Positions 16,151-25,943 are shown, numbered from the stretch's first letter. The stretch: 64,000 bases of DNA from Alteromonas sp. 5E99-2 (GCF_017368475.1 NZ_JAFNJE010000002.1:310001-374000); one strand, 5' to 3'. Translations and numbers: made by a program. Notes: generated by a model not told the origin, from the sequence alone.

Positions 16151-17171
16151 AAAATTTATTAAGAGTATTTTTTCAGAAAGAAAAGACACATTTGAAAGTA
16201 ATCATTGTTTACCAAGTAAACTAGGCTCAATGTTCTTTGTTCATATTCCTAAAACGGCAGGAACTAGCTTCAGAGCTTCTTTTGAAAATGAATATAAAAC
16301 GTATAACGATTATGGCGGTAGTTCTAATTTCACCTCTAAAGAAATTCAATCTTGTATATATGAAGATAAAGACTTTGGTGCCTTCAAAAACCTAGTTAAG
16401 TTAGATGAGTCTAGTTGGATTGCAGGACATGTCCCATTAGAAAAATATATCAATTTTATACCGTCTAGTAATATTGTTACTTTTGTACGTGAACCTATTG
16501 AGCAAATCATTTCGCACTATAATCACTATACGCAACATCACGACTTTTCAGGCGACTTGGGGGCATTTCTCGACCGTGCCTTTGCCAAAAATCTACAAAG
16601 TAAATGTTTATCATATATGCCTTTAGGTTTAATAGGTTTTGTAGGTGTCACTGAATATTATTCAGAATCACTGGTGCTGATTAATAAACAATTATCACTA
16701 GAACTGGATAATAGTAAAAGGAATGTAAATAAGAATAAGACAATTACTGCAAACTCAATTGCTAAAGATGATCTTAAAAAGCTACAGGCCAACAACTCAA
16801 AAGATATCGAAATGTATAAAGAAGCCGAATTTATACATAAGCAGCGCACTAAGTTACACAAAGAAGATAAGCCCTGGAGTTATGGCGTTGCGTCCATAAA
16901 TGGACGTAATATTTTACACGGTTGCGCTTTTCAACATAACACAGATAGCCCAATTACCCTTGAAGTGAGGTTGAATAATGAAACTATAACTACCTTAGTA
17001 GCGAAATCTTACTATGGTGCTTATGCTAAAGCGAATTTTCCTAGAGACCGCTATGTAGGTTACCAATTTGCTTTACCTAAAGACATAACCAGTGATGACA
17101 TCATTGATGTGTTTGTCGAAGGTACAGGTCAGAAACTGAACTTTAAGCCGCTACAAATTAAGCGTAAATAG
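16143..17171 (+). CDS. Sulfotransferase family protein
   Basis: A 342-residue PAPS-dependent sulfotransferase-like protein. The 5'-phosphosulfate loop (FFVHIPKTAGTSFR, about residues 31-44) and the 3'-phosphate motif (VTFVREPIEQIISHY, about 114-128) are both present. After about residue 235 there is an extra C-terminal beta-rich domain (SYGVASINGRN...), perhaps a substrate-binding module. It overlaps the glycosyltransferase gene by 8 bp. Sulfation of a cell-surface or secreted saccharide is the simplest reading, by analogy with other marine bacteria; unproven. Confidence 0.8.
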   Translation: MFKKFIKSIFSERKDTFESNHCLPSKLGSMFFVHIPKTAGTSFRASFENEYKTYNDYGGSSNFTSKEIQSCIYEDKDFGAFKNLVKLDESSWIAGHVPLEKYINFIPSSNIVTFVREPIEQIISHYNHYTQHHDFSGDLGAFLDRAFAKNLQSKCLSYMPLGLIGFVGVTEYYSESLVLINKQLSLELDNSKRNVNKNKTITANSIAKDDLKKLQANNSKDIEMYKEAEFIHKQRTKLHKEDKPWSYGVASINGRNILHGCAFQHNTDSPITLEVRLNNETITTLVAKSYYGAYAKANFPRDRYVGYQFALPKDITSDDIIDVFVEGTGQKLNFKPLQIKRK

Positions 17172-17522
17172 CGAGTATTGACCTTTTTTATTAGTTATAT
17201 GCTCACTGTGTTTAATCGGATTATTAATGCTGGCAATTGGGTTTCTAAAATTACTAACTTTTATTGAATATGAAAGCTCACTATAGAGCTTTTTATGCCC
17301 GTAATAGCATTGTGAGTCAACTACTTATATGCAAAAAATCCGGTCAAAAAGAGTAATTTTAGTTTAAATAATGCTCGACGAATAAACAGCGAAATTTATT
17401 TGGCAAGTGGGTGTTAAATAAATTTTATAGCTTACGTTCAGAGAGCGAAATATTCTTGGTAGTCTTCAGCATTAGATGAAAACTACCGGTTATTTTAATC
17501 AATTGCTTTTGGACTTTCCTTC
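17172..17522. other. Intergenic region between convergent genes
   Basis: About 350 AT-rich bases with no gene that I can support. It contains the hairpin listed at 17273-17294 and an imperfect inverted repeat (GGTAGT near 17458, ACTACC near 17481) without a T-tract. Confidence 0.45.
17273..17294 (+). terminator. Probable terminator after the glycosyltransferase-sulfotransferase pair
   Basis: A 7-bp stem AAAGCTC / GAGCTTT (17273-17279, 17286-17292) followed by TT. It is weak and lies about 100 bases after the sulfotransferase stop. Confidence 0.5.
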
Positions 17523-18377
17523 TTAGTTTTGGGGAAAGCCTTCTTCTATTGGCATATCTAAATCTTGTGCCCATTCATTCCAAGAACCGAAGTAAGTTGA
17601 AACATTATTGAAGCCAGCTTGCTTCAATGCAACGTAGGTATTTGATGTTCTTGAACCTTTAAAACAATATAGCCATATAGGCTTGTCAAAATCTAGTCCT
17701 ATATTACGGCATTCTGCTTTAACTTCCGCAGCTGATTTGATGCGTTTACCTTTATCGCTTGCTTTCATCATACGATACCATTCGATCCATTTTGCTCCTG
17801 GAATTCGTCCTTTTCTCGGGCTGAAATCTTTGCCATAGGGTGAACTGCTTTCTGCAATCCACTCATCCACGTCTCTGACATCCAACAAGGTCACTCGGTC
17901 TTTTCCTAGTTCGTTAAACACATCCTCTTTACCTACAACAAGTTTCAAGCCTGAGTCGTCTGCAATGAATTTCTGTGGTTGTACTTCAGTTATCTTGTTG
18001 GTTGTCTCATAACCCTCTGCCTTCCAAGCTGCTAGGCCACCGTGTAACACATGAGCTTGTGTATGACCTAAGTAAGATAGCAAGAAAAATCCACGACAAG
18101 ATTGCCCGAATCCCTTGTCCATGTCTTCTTCATAGAAGACAACAGTTGTTGTGTTACTGATACCAGCATCTCCTAATGCGTCAGTAAATTTCTTGCGCAT
18201 AGCCTTAATACCTTGCGGTGTAGATGCTGCCAAATATGTGAATATTTCATGTATATTTACAGCTCCAGAGATATGTAATTTTGCATATTCTTCTGGTGAT
18301 CGAGTATCAACAACAGTGACATCAGGCCCTGTCATAATAGCGGCCAACTCATTAACTTCAATTAAAATGTTGCTCAT
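17523..18377 (-). CDS. Two-domain rhodanese (sulfurtransferase)
   Basis: A 284-residue tandem rhodanese. The N-terminal domain (about 1-125; VVDTRSPEEYAKLHISGAV) lacks the active cysteine and is structural; the C-terminal domain (about 145-280) carries the active loop LYCFKGSRTS with the persulfide cysteine. Such enzymes move sulfane sulfur from thiosulfate or mercaptopyruvate to cyanide or thiols. The loop CFKGSR differs from classic CRKGVT (thiosulfate) and CGSGVT (mercaptopyruvate), so the donor is open. It follows the cupin gene by 57 bp in one operon. Confidence 0.87.
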   Translation of the reverse strand: MSNILIEVNELAAIMTGPDVTVVDTRSPEEYAKLHISGAVNIHEIFTYLAASTPQGIKAMRKKFTDALGDAGISNTTTVVFYEEDMDKGFGQSCRGFFLLSYLGHTQAHVLHGGLAAWKAEGYETTNKITEVQPQKFIADDSGLKLVVGKEDVFNELGKDRVTLLDVRDVDEWIAESSSPYGKDFSPRKGRIPGAKWIEWYRMMKASDKGKRIKSAAEVKAECRNIGLDFDKPIWLYCFKGSRTSNTYVALKQAGFNNVSTYFGSWNEWAQDLDMPIEEGFPQN

Positions 18378-18434
18378 TGTTTGTCTCTCATCTGTGACTG
18401 CCTAATCGCCAATGACGTAGCATCCTGGGTTTAT

Positions 18435-19127
18435 TTATGCATTTTCGACACGGGCAAGTTGCTTCTGTACTTCAGTTAAGTTGCCTGATTTTATCCAAAC
18501 CTTTGCACCTTCTTCTCCCGCAGTCGCCTTGATTGCTGTGCCAATTGGCGTGCGTAGCCAACTGTGTTTAACTAGCGTATCTTCGCTTTCTCGAATATCG
18601 CCATTAAGCACGAATAACTCCGCACCCTCAGGGCATTCAATGGATACCGTTGCATTTGGAGCGAAATGTAGCAAACTAACTTCTTCATAGTCATCTTTAA
18701 ACAATGGCGTGACTGAAATGCCTGGATTGTTTTGATCAGGCACTGAGCCCATTGCGTCCATACGTAGTTTTACATGCTTTCTGTCTTCAGGTTGGTATTG
18801 CCATAATTTCACAAAAATAACACAACCATCTTCAGAGCCAGGGGTGTGGCTGGACTGGGGAGGATTTCGGACATATGATCCGACAGGAAAGTCTCCATGT
18901 TCGTCCTGAAATACACCATCCAATACGATGAATTCTTCTCCACCTGTGTGTACATGAGACGAGAAATGGCTGCCAGGTGCGTAGCGAACAATTGTTGTTG
19001 CTCTTGCAACTTCCCCACCAATTCTATCTAGAGGGCGGCGGTCAACACCCGCCATTGGGGATTTTATCCAACCTAATGATTCACTATGAACAACTTCACG
19101 TTTTTCAAAATCTGCCGCAATCTTCAT
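18435..19127 (-). CDS. ChrR-like double cupin protein
   Basis: A 230-residue protein of two cupin folds: the first (about 35-115) holds metal-ligand candidates in HFSSHVHTGGEEFIVLDG and SHTPGSEDGC, the second (about 140-225) is less conserved. It resembles the cupin half of ChrR anti-sigma factors but has no N-terminal zinc anti-sigma domain, so it is probably a stand-alone metal-dependent sensor or enzyme for oxidised or electrophilic compounds. Start ATG 19127 has AAGGA 7 bases upstream; an in-frame start 15 codons earlier lies within the operator region and is less likely. First gene of the cupin-rhodanese operon. Confidence 0.82.
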   Translation of the reverse strand: MKIAADFEKREVVHSESLGWIKSPMAGVDRRPLDRIGGEVARATTIVRYAPGSHFSSHVHTGGEEFIVLDGVFQDEHGDFPVGSYVRNPPQSSHTPGSEDGCVIFVKLWQYQPEDRKHVKLRMDAMGSVPDQNNPGISVTPLFKDDYEEVSLLHFAPNATVSIECPEGAELFVLNGDIRESEDTLVKHSWLRTPIGTAIKATAGEEGAKVWIKSGNLTEVQKQLARVENA

Positions 19128-19165
19128 ATTTAATTCCTTAATTATTAGGGACGATTTGCCACCAC

Positions 19166-19229
19166 CTATCAACAGGTAGATAAAACATACGTGAGAATCT
19201 TAATCGTGTCAATCTATCGATAGGTAGAT
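19166..19229 (-). promoter_or_regulatory. Promoter bracketed by two copies of an operator-like 16-mer
   Basis: On the minus strand a near-consensus promoter is visible: TTGACA (19207-19212), 17-bp spacer, TATGTT (19184-19189). It is flanked by two direct copies of a 16-mer differing at two positions: CTATCGATAGGTAGAT at 19214-19229 (abutting the -35) and CTATCAACAGGTAGAT at 19166-19181 (just after the -10). The starts are 48 bp apart. The layout is that of a repressor-controlled promoter. The 16-mer contains a palindromic CTATCGATAG core, as TetR/AcrR-type operators often do, but no such regulator gene is adjacent. Confidence 0.65.
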
Positions 19230-19400
19230 TTAATTAAAAAACTGTCATAGAAAGAGTAAGCCATCTCTACAGCACTCCTAAAAGTCGGGCGTCACCATGG
19301 GTATTTGACGTGTCTCTGCTACGCAAATTTTTTTGACTAATATTCTAACCATTACCATTTTGGTGCAATTTTTAGTTTTCTTTAATTTAGCTATAAGGGT

Positions 19401-20252
19401 TTACTGTAGCATCGTTTTGAATAAAGCCGTTTCTAGTGCTTTCACTCTTTGCATATTATATAAATCACTGTGAGATAAGAACCAAATATCTAGACTCCAC
19501 GTATCCTGAGACCTAATGCATATTAAGTCATCGTCAGCATCTCCTAATAGTCTGGGAAGTAAACTTGCGCCAATACCTTGTTTTACCGCGCTGTATTTCA
19601 CCATTGTACTGTTGGCTCTCAGAGTAATAGTCGGTTTAGCAATAAGAGCATACATCCATTTGTGCAGCTGACTTTGTATCATTGTTTCGTCATCGATAAT
19701 CCATTTAAGCTTGTTTAAATCACTAGCGTCGAGAATCATACTTTTGTGAACATAGACCCCATATTTGAGTGTTGCGAGCTGTTTTCCTTTTAGGCCTGCG
19801 GGCTTTTTAGAAATAGCCCTTAAGGCTACGTCAGCATCTCTTCTGCCTAACGAAGCGAACTGTGATGATACGTTTATCTCTGTATTAATTTCAGGGTATG
19901 ACTGTGATAAATGCAGTAAGGCCTTTGTTAGAAATGCTTGGCTTAAAAAATCTGAGGTAGCAATGCGAATAGTGCCCGATATACGCAGATCTTCTCCTGC
20001 TAATTTTAGATAAGCTTGTTCAACATCTAGTTCAATTTTTCTTGCTTTATTCGCTAAAGCCATACCCTGTACAGTTGCTGTATAACCACTATATTTTCGA
20101 TTAAAAAGTACAACTCCTGTTTGGTGCTCTAGTGTGTCCAATTGCCTTAAAACAGTGGCGTGGTGAACACCTAATTTCTTAGCAGCGCCTGACAAACCAT
20201 TGCCATCAACTATGGCTAAAACGAGTCTTAAGGAATCCCATGATGCTTTCAT
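19401..20252 (-). CDS. LysR-family transcriptional regulator
   Basis: A 283-residue LysR regulator: winged helix-turn-helix at residues 4-62 (LSGAAKKLGVHHATVLRQLDTLE) and a periplasmic-binding-like effector domain (about 90-283). The His-Ala-Thr recognition helix and short effector domain place it in the subgroup close to GcvA/AmpR-like regulators. It is divergent from the glutathione S-transferase gene across 113 bp, so it is the likely regulator of that gene and of itself; the inducer is unknown. Confidence 0.87.
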   Translation of the reverse strand: MKASWDSLRLVLAIVDGNGLSGAAKKLGVHHATVLRQLDTLEHQTGVVLFNRKYSGYTATVQGMALANKARKIELDVEQAYLKLAGEDLRISGTIRIATSDFLSQAFLTKALLHLSQSYPEINTEINVSSQFASLGRRDADVALRAISKKPAGLKGKQLATLKYGVYVHKSMILDASDLNKLKWIIDDETMIQSQLHKWMYALIAKPTITLRANSTMVKYSAVKQGIGASLLPRLLGDADDDLICIRSQDTWSLDIWFLSHSDLYNMQRVKALETALFKTMLQ

Positions 20253-20365
20253 TTCTTACCTACCCTGTGCATTTATGCACAATTGTATATCAATTTTTCA
20301 GAATGTCGTATCTGCTGTTAGATCTATAAAATCTAGCTTAATATTAGACGCTAGAGAGATTTGGA

Positions 20366-21016
20366 ATGATTACATTTTATGACACAAAAGGGTTGCCAAA
20401 TCCTGACCGGATTCGCATTGCATTCAAAGAGAAAGGTGTATTTGATCAAATAAAAGTCGTTCAAGTTAACCTTTGGGAAGGTGAGCATAGAACAGAGGGC
20501 TTTAGAAAAATAAACCCAAATGCAACAGTGCCACTGATCGTATTAAAAGATGGAACTGCGATATCCGAAAGTACAGCAATAACAGAATACATAGACCATC
20601 AATTTGAAGGGGTTAATCTAACCGGCCGGTCAGCTGAACAGCGAGCTGTTATTCATATGATGCAAAGACGTGGAGAACAAAAAATAGTAGATGCCATTGG
20701 TGCATACTTCCACCACGCGACCATAGGTTTTGGTCCTGAAGTGGAAGGGAAGCAAAATAAAGAATGGGGACAATTACATTATGAAAAAACACTCCAAGGT
20801 ATGCGCTATTTTAATGATGTATTAAAAAGTAACAAATATATTGCAGGCGATATCTTTTCGATGGCTGATATTACCGTATTCACAGGATTGAACTTTTCAG
20901 AAACATTTCCAAAGGTAATGATTCCAAAGGATTGTAATGCACTTTTAGAGTGGCGAAATAGAATGTTCGAAAGACCCAGTTGTATAGATTCTAAAGAACA
21001 AATGAATCTTGTTTAA
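20366..21016 (+). CDS. Glutathione S-transferase family protein
   Basis: A 216-residue cytoplasmic GST: thioredoxin-like N-terminal domain (residues 1-80; ITFYDTKGLPNPDRIRIAF, then the glutathione-binding NATVPLIVLKDGTAISESTAI with the cis-Pro and Ser) and all-helical C-terminal domain (about 90-210; FSMADITVF is the conserved N-capping box). The usual catalytic Ser/Cys/Tyr position near residue 10 holds Leu/Pro, so the chemistry is uncertain. Divergent from a LysR gene that probably controls it. With the nearby rhodanese and cupin it suggests a detoxification neighbourhood. Confidence 0.87.
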   Translation: MITFYDTKGLPNPDRIRIAFKEKGVFDQIKVVQVNLWEGEHRTEGFRKINPNATVPLIVLKDGTAISESTAITEYIDHQFEGVNLTGRSAEQRAVIHMMQRRGEQKIVDAIGAYFHHATIGFGPEVEGKQNKEWGQLHYEKTLQGMRYFNDVLKSNKYIAGDIFSMADITVFTGLNFSETFPKVMIPKDCNALLEWRNRMFERPSCIDSKEQMNLV

Positions 21017-21027
21017 TACTGAACTAG

Positions 21028-21207
21028 TTCATATTCACAAAACCAAGTCAAAATGATAAGTTGAATGAGCACATTCAAGCTGCTTGTGACTTGGTATTTG
21101 AGGTTAAGAAGCAACCGGCAGGCTGCACGGAGCCGATTTTGCACAAACGCCGTTTGGAAGCAAAAGTCACTAGTGCAGTGTTAGCTTTTACAGGTTCAAA
21201 AAAATGA
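21028..21207 (+). pseudogene. Open fragment, possible gene remnant
   Basis: A 59-codon frame is open from just after a TAG at 21025 to TGA at 21207, with a possible TTG start at 21061. Its composition ([36 protein letters not shown]) looks protein-like, but I recognise no family and see no ribosome-binding site. It lies in the 324-base gap between the GST gene and the S10 operon; the rest of that gap holds only the terminator. Confidence 0.25.
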
Positions 21208-21285
21208 CATTTCTTCTAAAAAATAATCGTTTGATGCAATATATTAAATGAAATTGATAAGATAAATAGATTTTTTTACGGAACA

Positions 21286-21312
21286 AAAAACCCGGCTAAA
21301 AGCCGGGTTTTT
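21286..21312. terminator. Terminator of the S10 ribosomal operon
   Basis: A 12-bp stem (21286-21297 with 21301-21312, core CCCGGCT / AGCCGGG), three-base loop and A/T runs on both sides; it ends the leftward S10 operon 28 bases after rpsQ and could also act rightward. Confidence 0.92.
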
Positions 21313-21340
21313 ATTCATTTAAGAAAAATGCGTCGAGTAA

Positions 21341-21598
21341 TTACTCAGCACCTTTTTCTATAACATCTACTAATTTCCAAGTTTTTGTCTTAGAAATTGG
21401 ACGACATTCTGTCAATGAAACTAAGTCACCTTGGTTACATTGATTGTTTTCGTCATGGGCATGTAGTTTTGTAGAACGTTTAATAAACTTCCCATAAATT
21501 GGGTGCTTAACAAAACGCTCAATAACAACAGTGATAGACTTATCACCTTTGTTACTTACCACACGACCCTGCACTGTACGAATTTTCTGTTCAGTCAT
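21341..21598 (-). CDS. rpsQ: 30S ribosomal protein S17
   Basis: An 85-residue protein with the S17 signature ([29 protein letters not shown]) binding 16S rRNA early in 30S assembly. It is the last gene of the S10 operon; its start overlaps the rpmC stop by one base. Directly after it come a terminator and an unrelated gene instead of the usual spc operon (rplN). Confidence 0.97.
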   Translation of the reverse strand: MTEQKIRTVQGRVVSNKGDKSITVVIERFVKHPIYGKFIKRSTKLHAHDENNQCNQGDLVSLTECRPISKTKTWKLVDVIEKGAE

Positions 21599-21789
21599 TA
21601 GCCTTTAGCCTTTTCGGTCAGAATGGTTTTTACACGCGCAATAGTACGACGCACCTTTCTAAGCTGGTCAGTTTTTTCAAGCTGTCCAGTGGTGTGTTGC
21701 ATGCGTAAGTTGAACTGTTCACGAAGCAAGTTAAGTAGCTCTGCATTCAATTCTTCAACGCTTTTTTCTTTCAGTTCAGTTGCGTTCAT
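21598..21789 (-). CDS. rpmC: 50S ribosomal protein L29
   Basis: A 63-residue helical protein ([32 protein letters not shown]) located near the peptide exit tunnel, where L23/L29 form the docking site for SRP and trigger factor. Start and stop each overlap the neighbours by one base, indicating coupled translation. Confidence 0.97.
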   Translation of the reverse strand: MNATELKEKSVEELNAELLNLLREQFNLRMQHTTGQLEKTDQLRKVRRTIARVKTILTEKAKG

Positions 21790-22199
21790 TACATCACCGT
21801 CCGAGTTACAAAGGTTGTTTTAAATGGCAGTTTAGCCGCTGCTAATTCAAACGCTTCGCGAGCTAATGATTCTGGAACACCTTCCATCTCATATAACACA
21901 CGGCCTGGTTGAATTTGGCATACCCAATACTCAACGTTACCCTTACCTTTACCTTGACGAACTTCCAAAGGTTTTTCAGTAATTGGCTTATCAGGGAAAA
22001 CTCTTATCCAGATTTTTCCTTGACGCTTAACGTGACGAGTCATAGCACGACGTGCAGCCTCGATTTGACGCGCAGTCATTCGACCACGGCCAGTCGCTTT
22101 AAGACCATAAGTACCAAAGGCAACTGTTGCTCCCGCAGCCATACCGCGGTTGCGACCTTTGTGCATCTTACGGAATTTCATACGTTTAGGTTGTAACAT
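21789..22199 (-). CDS. rplP: 50S ribosomal protein L16
   Basis: A 136-residue protein with the L16 signatures ([43 protein letters not shown]), needed for A-site tRNA positioning and peptidyl-transferase centre assembly. Two-base gap to rpsC. Confidence 0.98.
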   Translation of the reverse strand: MLQPKRMKFRKMHKGRNRGMAAGATVAFGTYGLKATGRGRMTARQIEAARRAMTRHVKRQGKIWIRVFPDKPITEKPLEVRQGKGKGNVEYWVCQIQPGRVLYEMEGVPESLAREAFELAAAKLPFKTTFVTRTVM

Positions 22200-22201
22200 A
22201 A

Positions 22202-22906
22202 TTAACCCTCTCGCTTACCGCTGCGGCCTTTCTTCTTAGGTTGTTGCGTAGGTGGCTGCTCTTGTTGAAGAGGTAGACCGCCTAATACTTCACCTTTGAA
22301 GATCCAAACTTTAACGCCGATAATACCGTATTGCGTTGCAGCTTCTGAAGTCGCATAGTCAATGTCAGCACGGAAAGTGTGTAGTGGTACACGACCTTCA
22401 CGATACCATTCAGAACGAGCAATCTCAGCTCCACCTAAACGGCCGCTAACTTCAACTTTGATACCTTTAGCGCCTAAACGCATTGCATTTTGTACCGCAC
22501 GCTTCATAGCACGACGGAACATAACACGACGTTCTAGCTGGCTTGAAATACCGTCAGCAACAAGTTGAGCATCAAGCTCTGGCTTACGAACTTCAGCAAT
22601 ATTGATCTGAGCAGGCACACCGGCTAGCTTAGATACATAGTTGCGCAGCTTCTCAACGTCTTCACCTTTCTTACCGATTACCACACCAGGGCGCGCAGTG
22701 TGAATAGTCACACGGATGCTCTTAGCTGGACGCTCGATTACTATCTTAGAAAGAGAAGCGTTCTTTAATTGTTTCGTCAAGTACTGACGTACTTGATGAT
22801 CGTTATATAAATTATCCGCATAGTCTGCAGTATTCGCGTACCAGGTAGATGTCCATGGTTTGCTGATACCTAGGCGTATGCCTGTAGGATGTACCTTCTG
22901 TCCCAT
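22202..22906 (-). CDS. rpsC: 30S ribosomal protein S3
   Basis: A 234-residue protein: N-terminal KH domain (residues 39-107, with [16 protein letters not shown]) and C-terminal S3 domain ([14 protein letters not shown]-like segment [20 protein letters not shown] shown in part), lining the mRNA entry channel. The tail after about residue 212 is basic and Pro/Gln-rich. Three-base gap to rplV. Confidence 0.98.
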   Translation of the reverse strand: MGQKVHPTGIRLGISKPWTSTWYANTADYADNLYNDHQVRQYLTKQLKNASLSKIVIERPAKSIRVTIHTARPGVVIGKKGEDVEKLRNYVSKLAGVPAQINIAEVRKPELDAQLVADGISSQLERRVMFRRAMKRAVQNAMRLGAKGIKVEVSGRLGGAEIARSEWYREGRVPLHTFRADIDYATSEAATQYGIIGVKVWIFKGEVLGGLPLQQEQPPTQQPKKKGRSGKREG

Positions 22907-22909
22907 TTT

Positions 22910-23245
22910 CTACTCCTGGTCTGCTACAACTACTGTGATGTGGCTGCTACGCTTGAATATACGATCAGCACGGCCTTTAGCACGTGTCTTGATACGCTTC
23001 ATCGTAGGACCTTCATCTACATAGATTTTGGCAACGCGTAACTCGTCGATGTCAGCGCCTTCGTTGTGCTCTGCATTTGCAATCGCAGACTCTAAAACTT
23101 TCTTCACTAGAGTGGCACTTTTCTTAGGGCTGTACGTTAAAACCTCTAGGGCTTTTTCAACGTGTAATCCGCGAATTTGATCCGCAACCAAACGTGCTTT
23201 TTGAGCTGACGTGCGGGCAAAACGGTGTTTAGCTAATGCTTCCAT
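22910..23245 (-). CDS. rplV: 50S ribosomal protein L22
   Basis: A 111-residue protein ([20 protein letters not shown], then [19 protein letters not shown]) whose beta-hairpin lines the peptide exit tunnel, a known macrolide-resistance site. I chose ATG 23245 by alignment with the 110-residue E. coli protein and the purine-rich ribosome site just upstream; the open frame extends further up but that part overlaps rpsS. Confidence 0.97.
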   Translation of the reverse strand: MEALAKHRFARTSAQKARLVADQIRGLHVEKALEVLTYSPKKSATLVKKVLESAIANAEHNEGADIDELRVAKIYVDEGPTMKRIKTRAKGRADRIFKRSSHITVVVADQE

Positions 23246-23255
23246 CTTTTTCCCC

Positions 23256-23531
23256 TTATCGTTTAGCTTTCTTATCTGCGACATGGCCGCGATAAGTGCG
23301 CGTCGGTGCGAATTCGCCCAACTTATGGCCAACCATTTCGTCAGAAACGAACACAGGTACGTGCTGGCGACCGTTATGGACTGCAATGGTCAACCCAATC
23401 ATATCTGGGATGATCATAGAACGACGAGACCAAGTTTTAATTGGCTTCTTGTCGCCTTTTTCCACTGCAGCCTCTACCTTCTTCAGCAAGTGCAGGTCAA
23501 TAAAAGGACCTTTCTTGAGAGAACGTGGCAT
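23256..23531 (-). CDS. rpsS: 30S ribosomal protein S19
   Basis: A 91-residue protein ([50 protein letters not shown]), which with S13 sits in the 30S head. Full length for the family; spacing of 10-15 bp to both neighbours. Confidence 0.98.
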   Translation of the reverse strand: MPRSLKKGPFIDLHLLKKVEAAVEKGDKKPIKTWSRRSMIIPDMIGLTIAVHNGRQHVPVFVSDEMVGHKLGEFAPTRTYRGHVADKKAKR

Positions 23532-23546
23532 GGTGAATCCTCGCTA

Positions 23547-24371
23547 TTATTTGTTACGACGACGTACGATAAGTTTATCAGTACGCTTGTTGCTACGGGT
23601 TTTCTTGCCTTTAGTCGGTACACCCCATGGTGTCACAGGATGACGACCACCAGAAGTACGACCTTCACCACCACCGTGCGGGTGATCGACCGGGTTCATG
23701 GCAACACCACGAACTGTAGGACGAATACCACGCCAGCGATTAGCACCAGCTTTACCCAAAGAACGCAGCATGTGTTCAGCATTACCCACTTCACCGATAG
23801 TTGCACGGCAGTCAGATAAAACTTTACGCATTTCGCCTGAGCGAAGACGCAGCGTCACGTAGTTTCCATCACGCGCTAGAATTTGCGCGTAAGCACCAGC
23901 AGAACGTGCGATTTGCGCACCTTTACCAGGCTTCATTTCAATTGCGTGAATAACAGTACCTACAGGAATGTTGCGCATTGGCATTGCATTACCTGCTTTG
24001 ATTGGTGCATCTGCACCAGACTGGATTGCATCACCTGCTTGAGCACCTTTAGGAGCAAGCATATAGCGACGTTCACCGTCTGCGTAAAGTACTAACGCAA
24101 TATTTGCTGAACGGTTTGGATCGTATTCAAGACGCTCAATTTTGGCTGGAATGCCATCTTTGTTGCGTTTGAAGTCGATAACACGGTAATGATGTTTATG
24201 ACCACCACCGATATGACGAACTGTAATACGACCGTTGTTATTACGACCACCAGACTTGCTGCTTTTTTCAAGCAACGGAGCATAAGGCGCGCCTTTATGT
24301 AGATCAGGATTTACAACCTGAACAACATGACGACGTCCGGCAGAAGTTGGCTTAGCTTTCATTAATGGCAT
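23547..24371 (-). CDS. rplB: 50S ribosomal protein L2
   Basis: A 274-residue protein with the [13 protein letters not shown] opening and the C-terminal signature [18 protein letters not shown] that contains the His essential for subunit association and peptidyl transfer. Start ATG 24371 gives the standard length; a second ATG three codons in is less likely. Confidence 0.98.
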   Translation of the reverse strand: MPLMKAKPTSAGRRHVVQVVNPDLHKGAPYAPLLEKSSKSGGRNNNGRITVRHIGGGHKHHYRVIDFKRNKDGIPAKIERLEYDPNRSANIALVLYADGERRYMLAPKGAQAGDAIQSGADAPIKAGNAMPMRNIPVGTVIHAIEMKPGKGAQIARSAGAYAQILARDGNYVTLRLRSGEMRKVLSDCRATIGEVGNAEHMLRSLGKAGANRWRGIRPTVRGVAMNPVDHPHGGGEGRTSGGRHPVTPWGVPTKGKKTRSNKRTDKLIVRRRNK

Positions 24372-24385
24372 TTCTAATCCCCTTC

Positions 24386-24685
24386 TTACTCAGCGCCACC
24401 GACAAAGTCGATGTCCTGACCTTCTTTAAGAATGACATACGCTTTCTTAAGGTCGTTACGCTTACCGAAAGTCGCACCGTGACGTTTGGTTTTACCCTTA
24501 ATGTTCACAGTACGTACACCTTCTACTTCAACCTCGAACAATTTTTCAACTGCCGCTTTGATTTCAGCTTTATTGGCGTCTTTCAATACCTTGAATACAA
24601 CTGTGTTGTTGTTTTCAGCAGCCATGGTCGATTTTTCAGACACATGTGGTGCTAGCAACACTTTTAGTAGACGTTCTTCATTCAT
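24386..24685 (-). CDS. rplW: 50S ribosomal protein L23
   Basis: A 99-residue protein ([38 protein letters not shown]) that surrounds the exit tunnel and binds trigger factor and SRP. It overlaps rplD by 4 bases (ATGA-type junction), implying coupled translation. Confidence 0.98.
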   Translation of the reverse strand: MNEERLLKVLLAPHVSEKSTMAAENNNTVVFKVLKDANKAEIKAAVEKLFEVEVEGVRTVNIKGKTKRHGATFGKRNDLKKAYVILKEGQDIDFVGGAE

Positions 24686-25287
24686 GCTAACGCCTCCTCT
24701 AGTTGTTTAATTGCTTCTTTAGTGATTAACACTTTTTCGAATGCAATTAGGCTTACCGGGTCGATACCTGCAACATCGCGCACATCAACTTTATACAAGT
24801 TGCGTGTAGCCAAGAACAAGTTCTCGTCTACTTCTGGGGTTACGATTAATACATCGTTAAGCTCAAGTTCGTTAAGCTTGCCCAAAAGAGCTTTAGTTTT
24901 AGGTGTTTCTACTGCGAAGCTTTCAACAACTACTAAGCGTTCTTGACGAACAAGCTCAGAAAGAATGCTTTTAATAGCACCACGGTACATTTTTTTATTT
25001 ACTTTTTGCTCGAAGCTACGAGGCTTAGCAGCAAATGCACGGCCACCGCCAACCCAGATTGGGCTACGGATAGTACCTGCACGAGCGCGACCCGTACCTT
25101 TCTGACGCCATGGTTTCTTACCACCACCACGTACTTCTGAACGCGTTTTCTGCGCTTTAGTGCCTTGGCGAGCACCGGCGCTGAATGCAACTACTACTTG
25201 ATGAACAAGTGCTTCGTTGAATTCACGTCCAAAGGTCGCTTCAGAAACTTCAAGTGCGCCTTGCGCATCTTTCAATGTCAATTCCAT
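24682..25287 (-). CDS. rplD: 50S ribosomal protein L4, probable operon autoregulator
   Basis: A 201-residue protein ([40 protein letters not shown]). Besides its role near the exit tunnel, L4 in gammaproteobacteria binds the S10 leader mRNA and represses the operon by transcription attenuation and translational control; the long structured leader at 26274-26519 fits this. 17-bp gap from rplC. Confidence 0.98.
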   Translation of the reverse strand: MELTLKDAQGALEVSEATFGREFNEALVHQVVVAFSAGARQGTKAQKTRSEVRGGGKKPWRQKGTGRARAGTIRSPIWVGGGRAFAAKPRSFEQKVNKKMYRGAIKSILSELVRQERLVVVESFAVETPKTKALLGKLNELELNDVLIVTPEVDENLFLATRNLYKVDVRDVAGIDPVSLIAFEKVLITKEAIKQLEEALA

Positions 25288-25304
25288 CAGTTACTCCTTA
25301 GACG

Positions 25305-25943
25305 TTAAGATTTTACAGCTGGCTTGACGATAACGTCGCCACCAGTTGCGCCAGGTACGGCACCTTTCACTAAGATAAGGCCGTTTTCTACATCAACGCG
25401 TACCACATCCAAAGATTGAGTGGTGATTTGCTTGTTACCAAGCTGACCAGCCATTTTCTTACCTTTGAATACTTTACCAGGTGATTGGTTTTGACCAATT
25501 GAACCTGGAGCACGGTGAGATAGTGAGTTACCGTGAGTCATACGTTGTGAACTGAAATTCCAACGTTTGATTGCACCAGCAAAACCTTTACCCTTTGACG
25601 TACCTGTTACGTCAATTTTTTTAGTATCGTTAAAGATTTCAACAGTAATTTCACTGCCTACTTCAATATCGGTACCTTCGTTGTCTTCTAAGCGGAATTC
25701 CCACAGACCACGACCCGCTTCAACACCCGCTTTGGCAAAATGCCCAGCTTCTGGTTTGTTAACACGGTTCGCTTTTTTAGTGCCTGAAGTTACCTGAAGC
25801 GCGCGATAACCGTCTGTTTCCTCAGTGCGTAACTGGGTAACACGGTTTGGGGTAGCTTCAATAACAGTCACAGGGATAGAAACACCATCTTCAGTGAAGA
25901 TGCGAGTCATACCTACTTTACGACCGACTAGACCAATCGCCAT
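25305..25943 (-). CDS. rplC: 50S ribosomal protein L3
   Basis: A 212-residue protein ([48 protein letters not shown]) that initiates 50S assembly. The Gln in the [19 protein letters not shown] loop is the residue methylated by PrmB in E. coli. Confidence 0.98.
   Translation of the reverse strand: MAIGLVGRKVGMTRIFTEDGVSIPVTVIEATPNRVTQLRTEETDGYRALQVTSGTKKANRVNKPEAGHFAKAGVEAGRGLWEFRLEDNEGTDIEVGSEITVEIFNDTKKIDVTGTSKGKGFAGAIKRWNFSSQRMTHGNSLSHRAPGSIGQNQSPGKVFKGKKMAGQLGNKQITTQSLDVVRVDVENGLILVKGAVPGATGGDVIVKPAVKS

Noticed and set aside
23211-23819. A 202-codon plus-strand frame inside rpsS/rplB.
   Set aside because: It is the reverse-strand shadow of highly conserved ribosomal genes.
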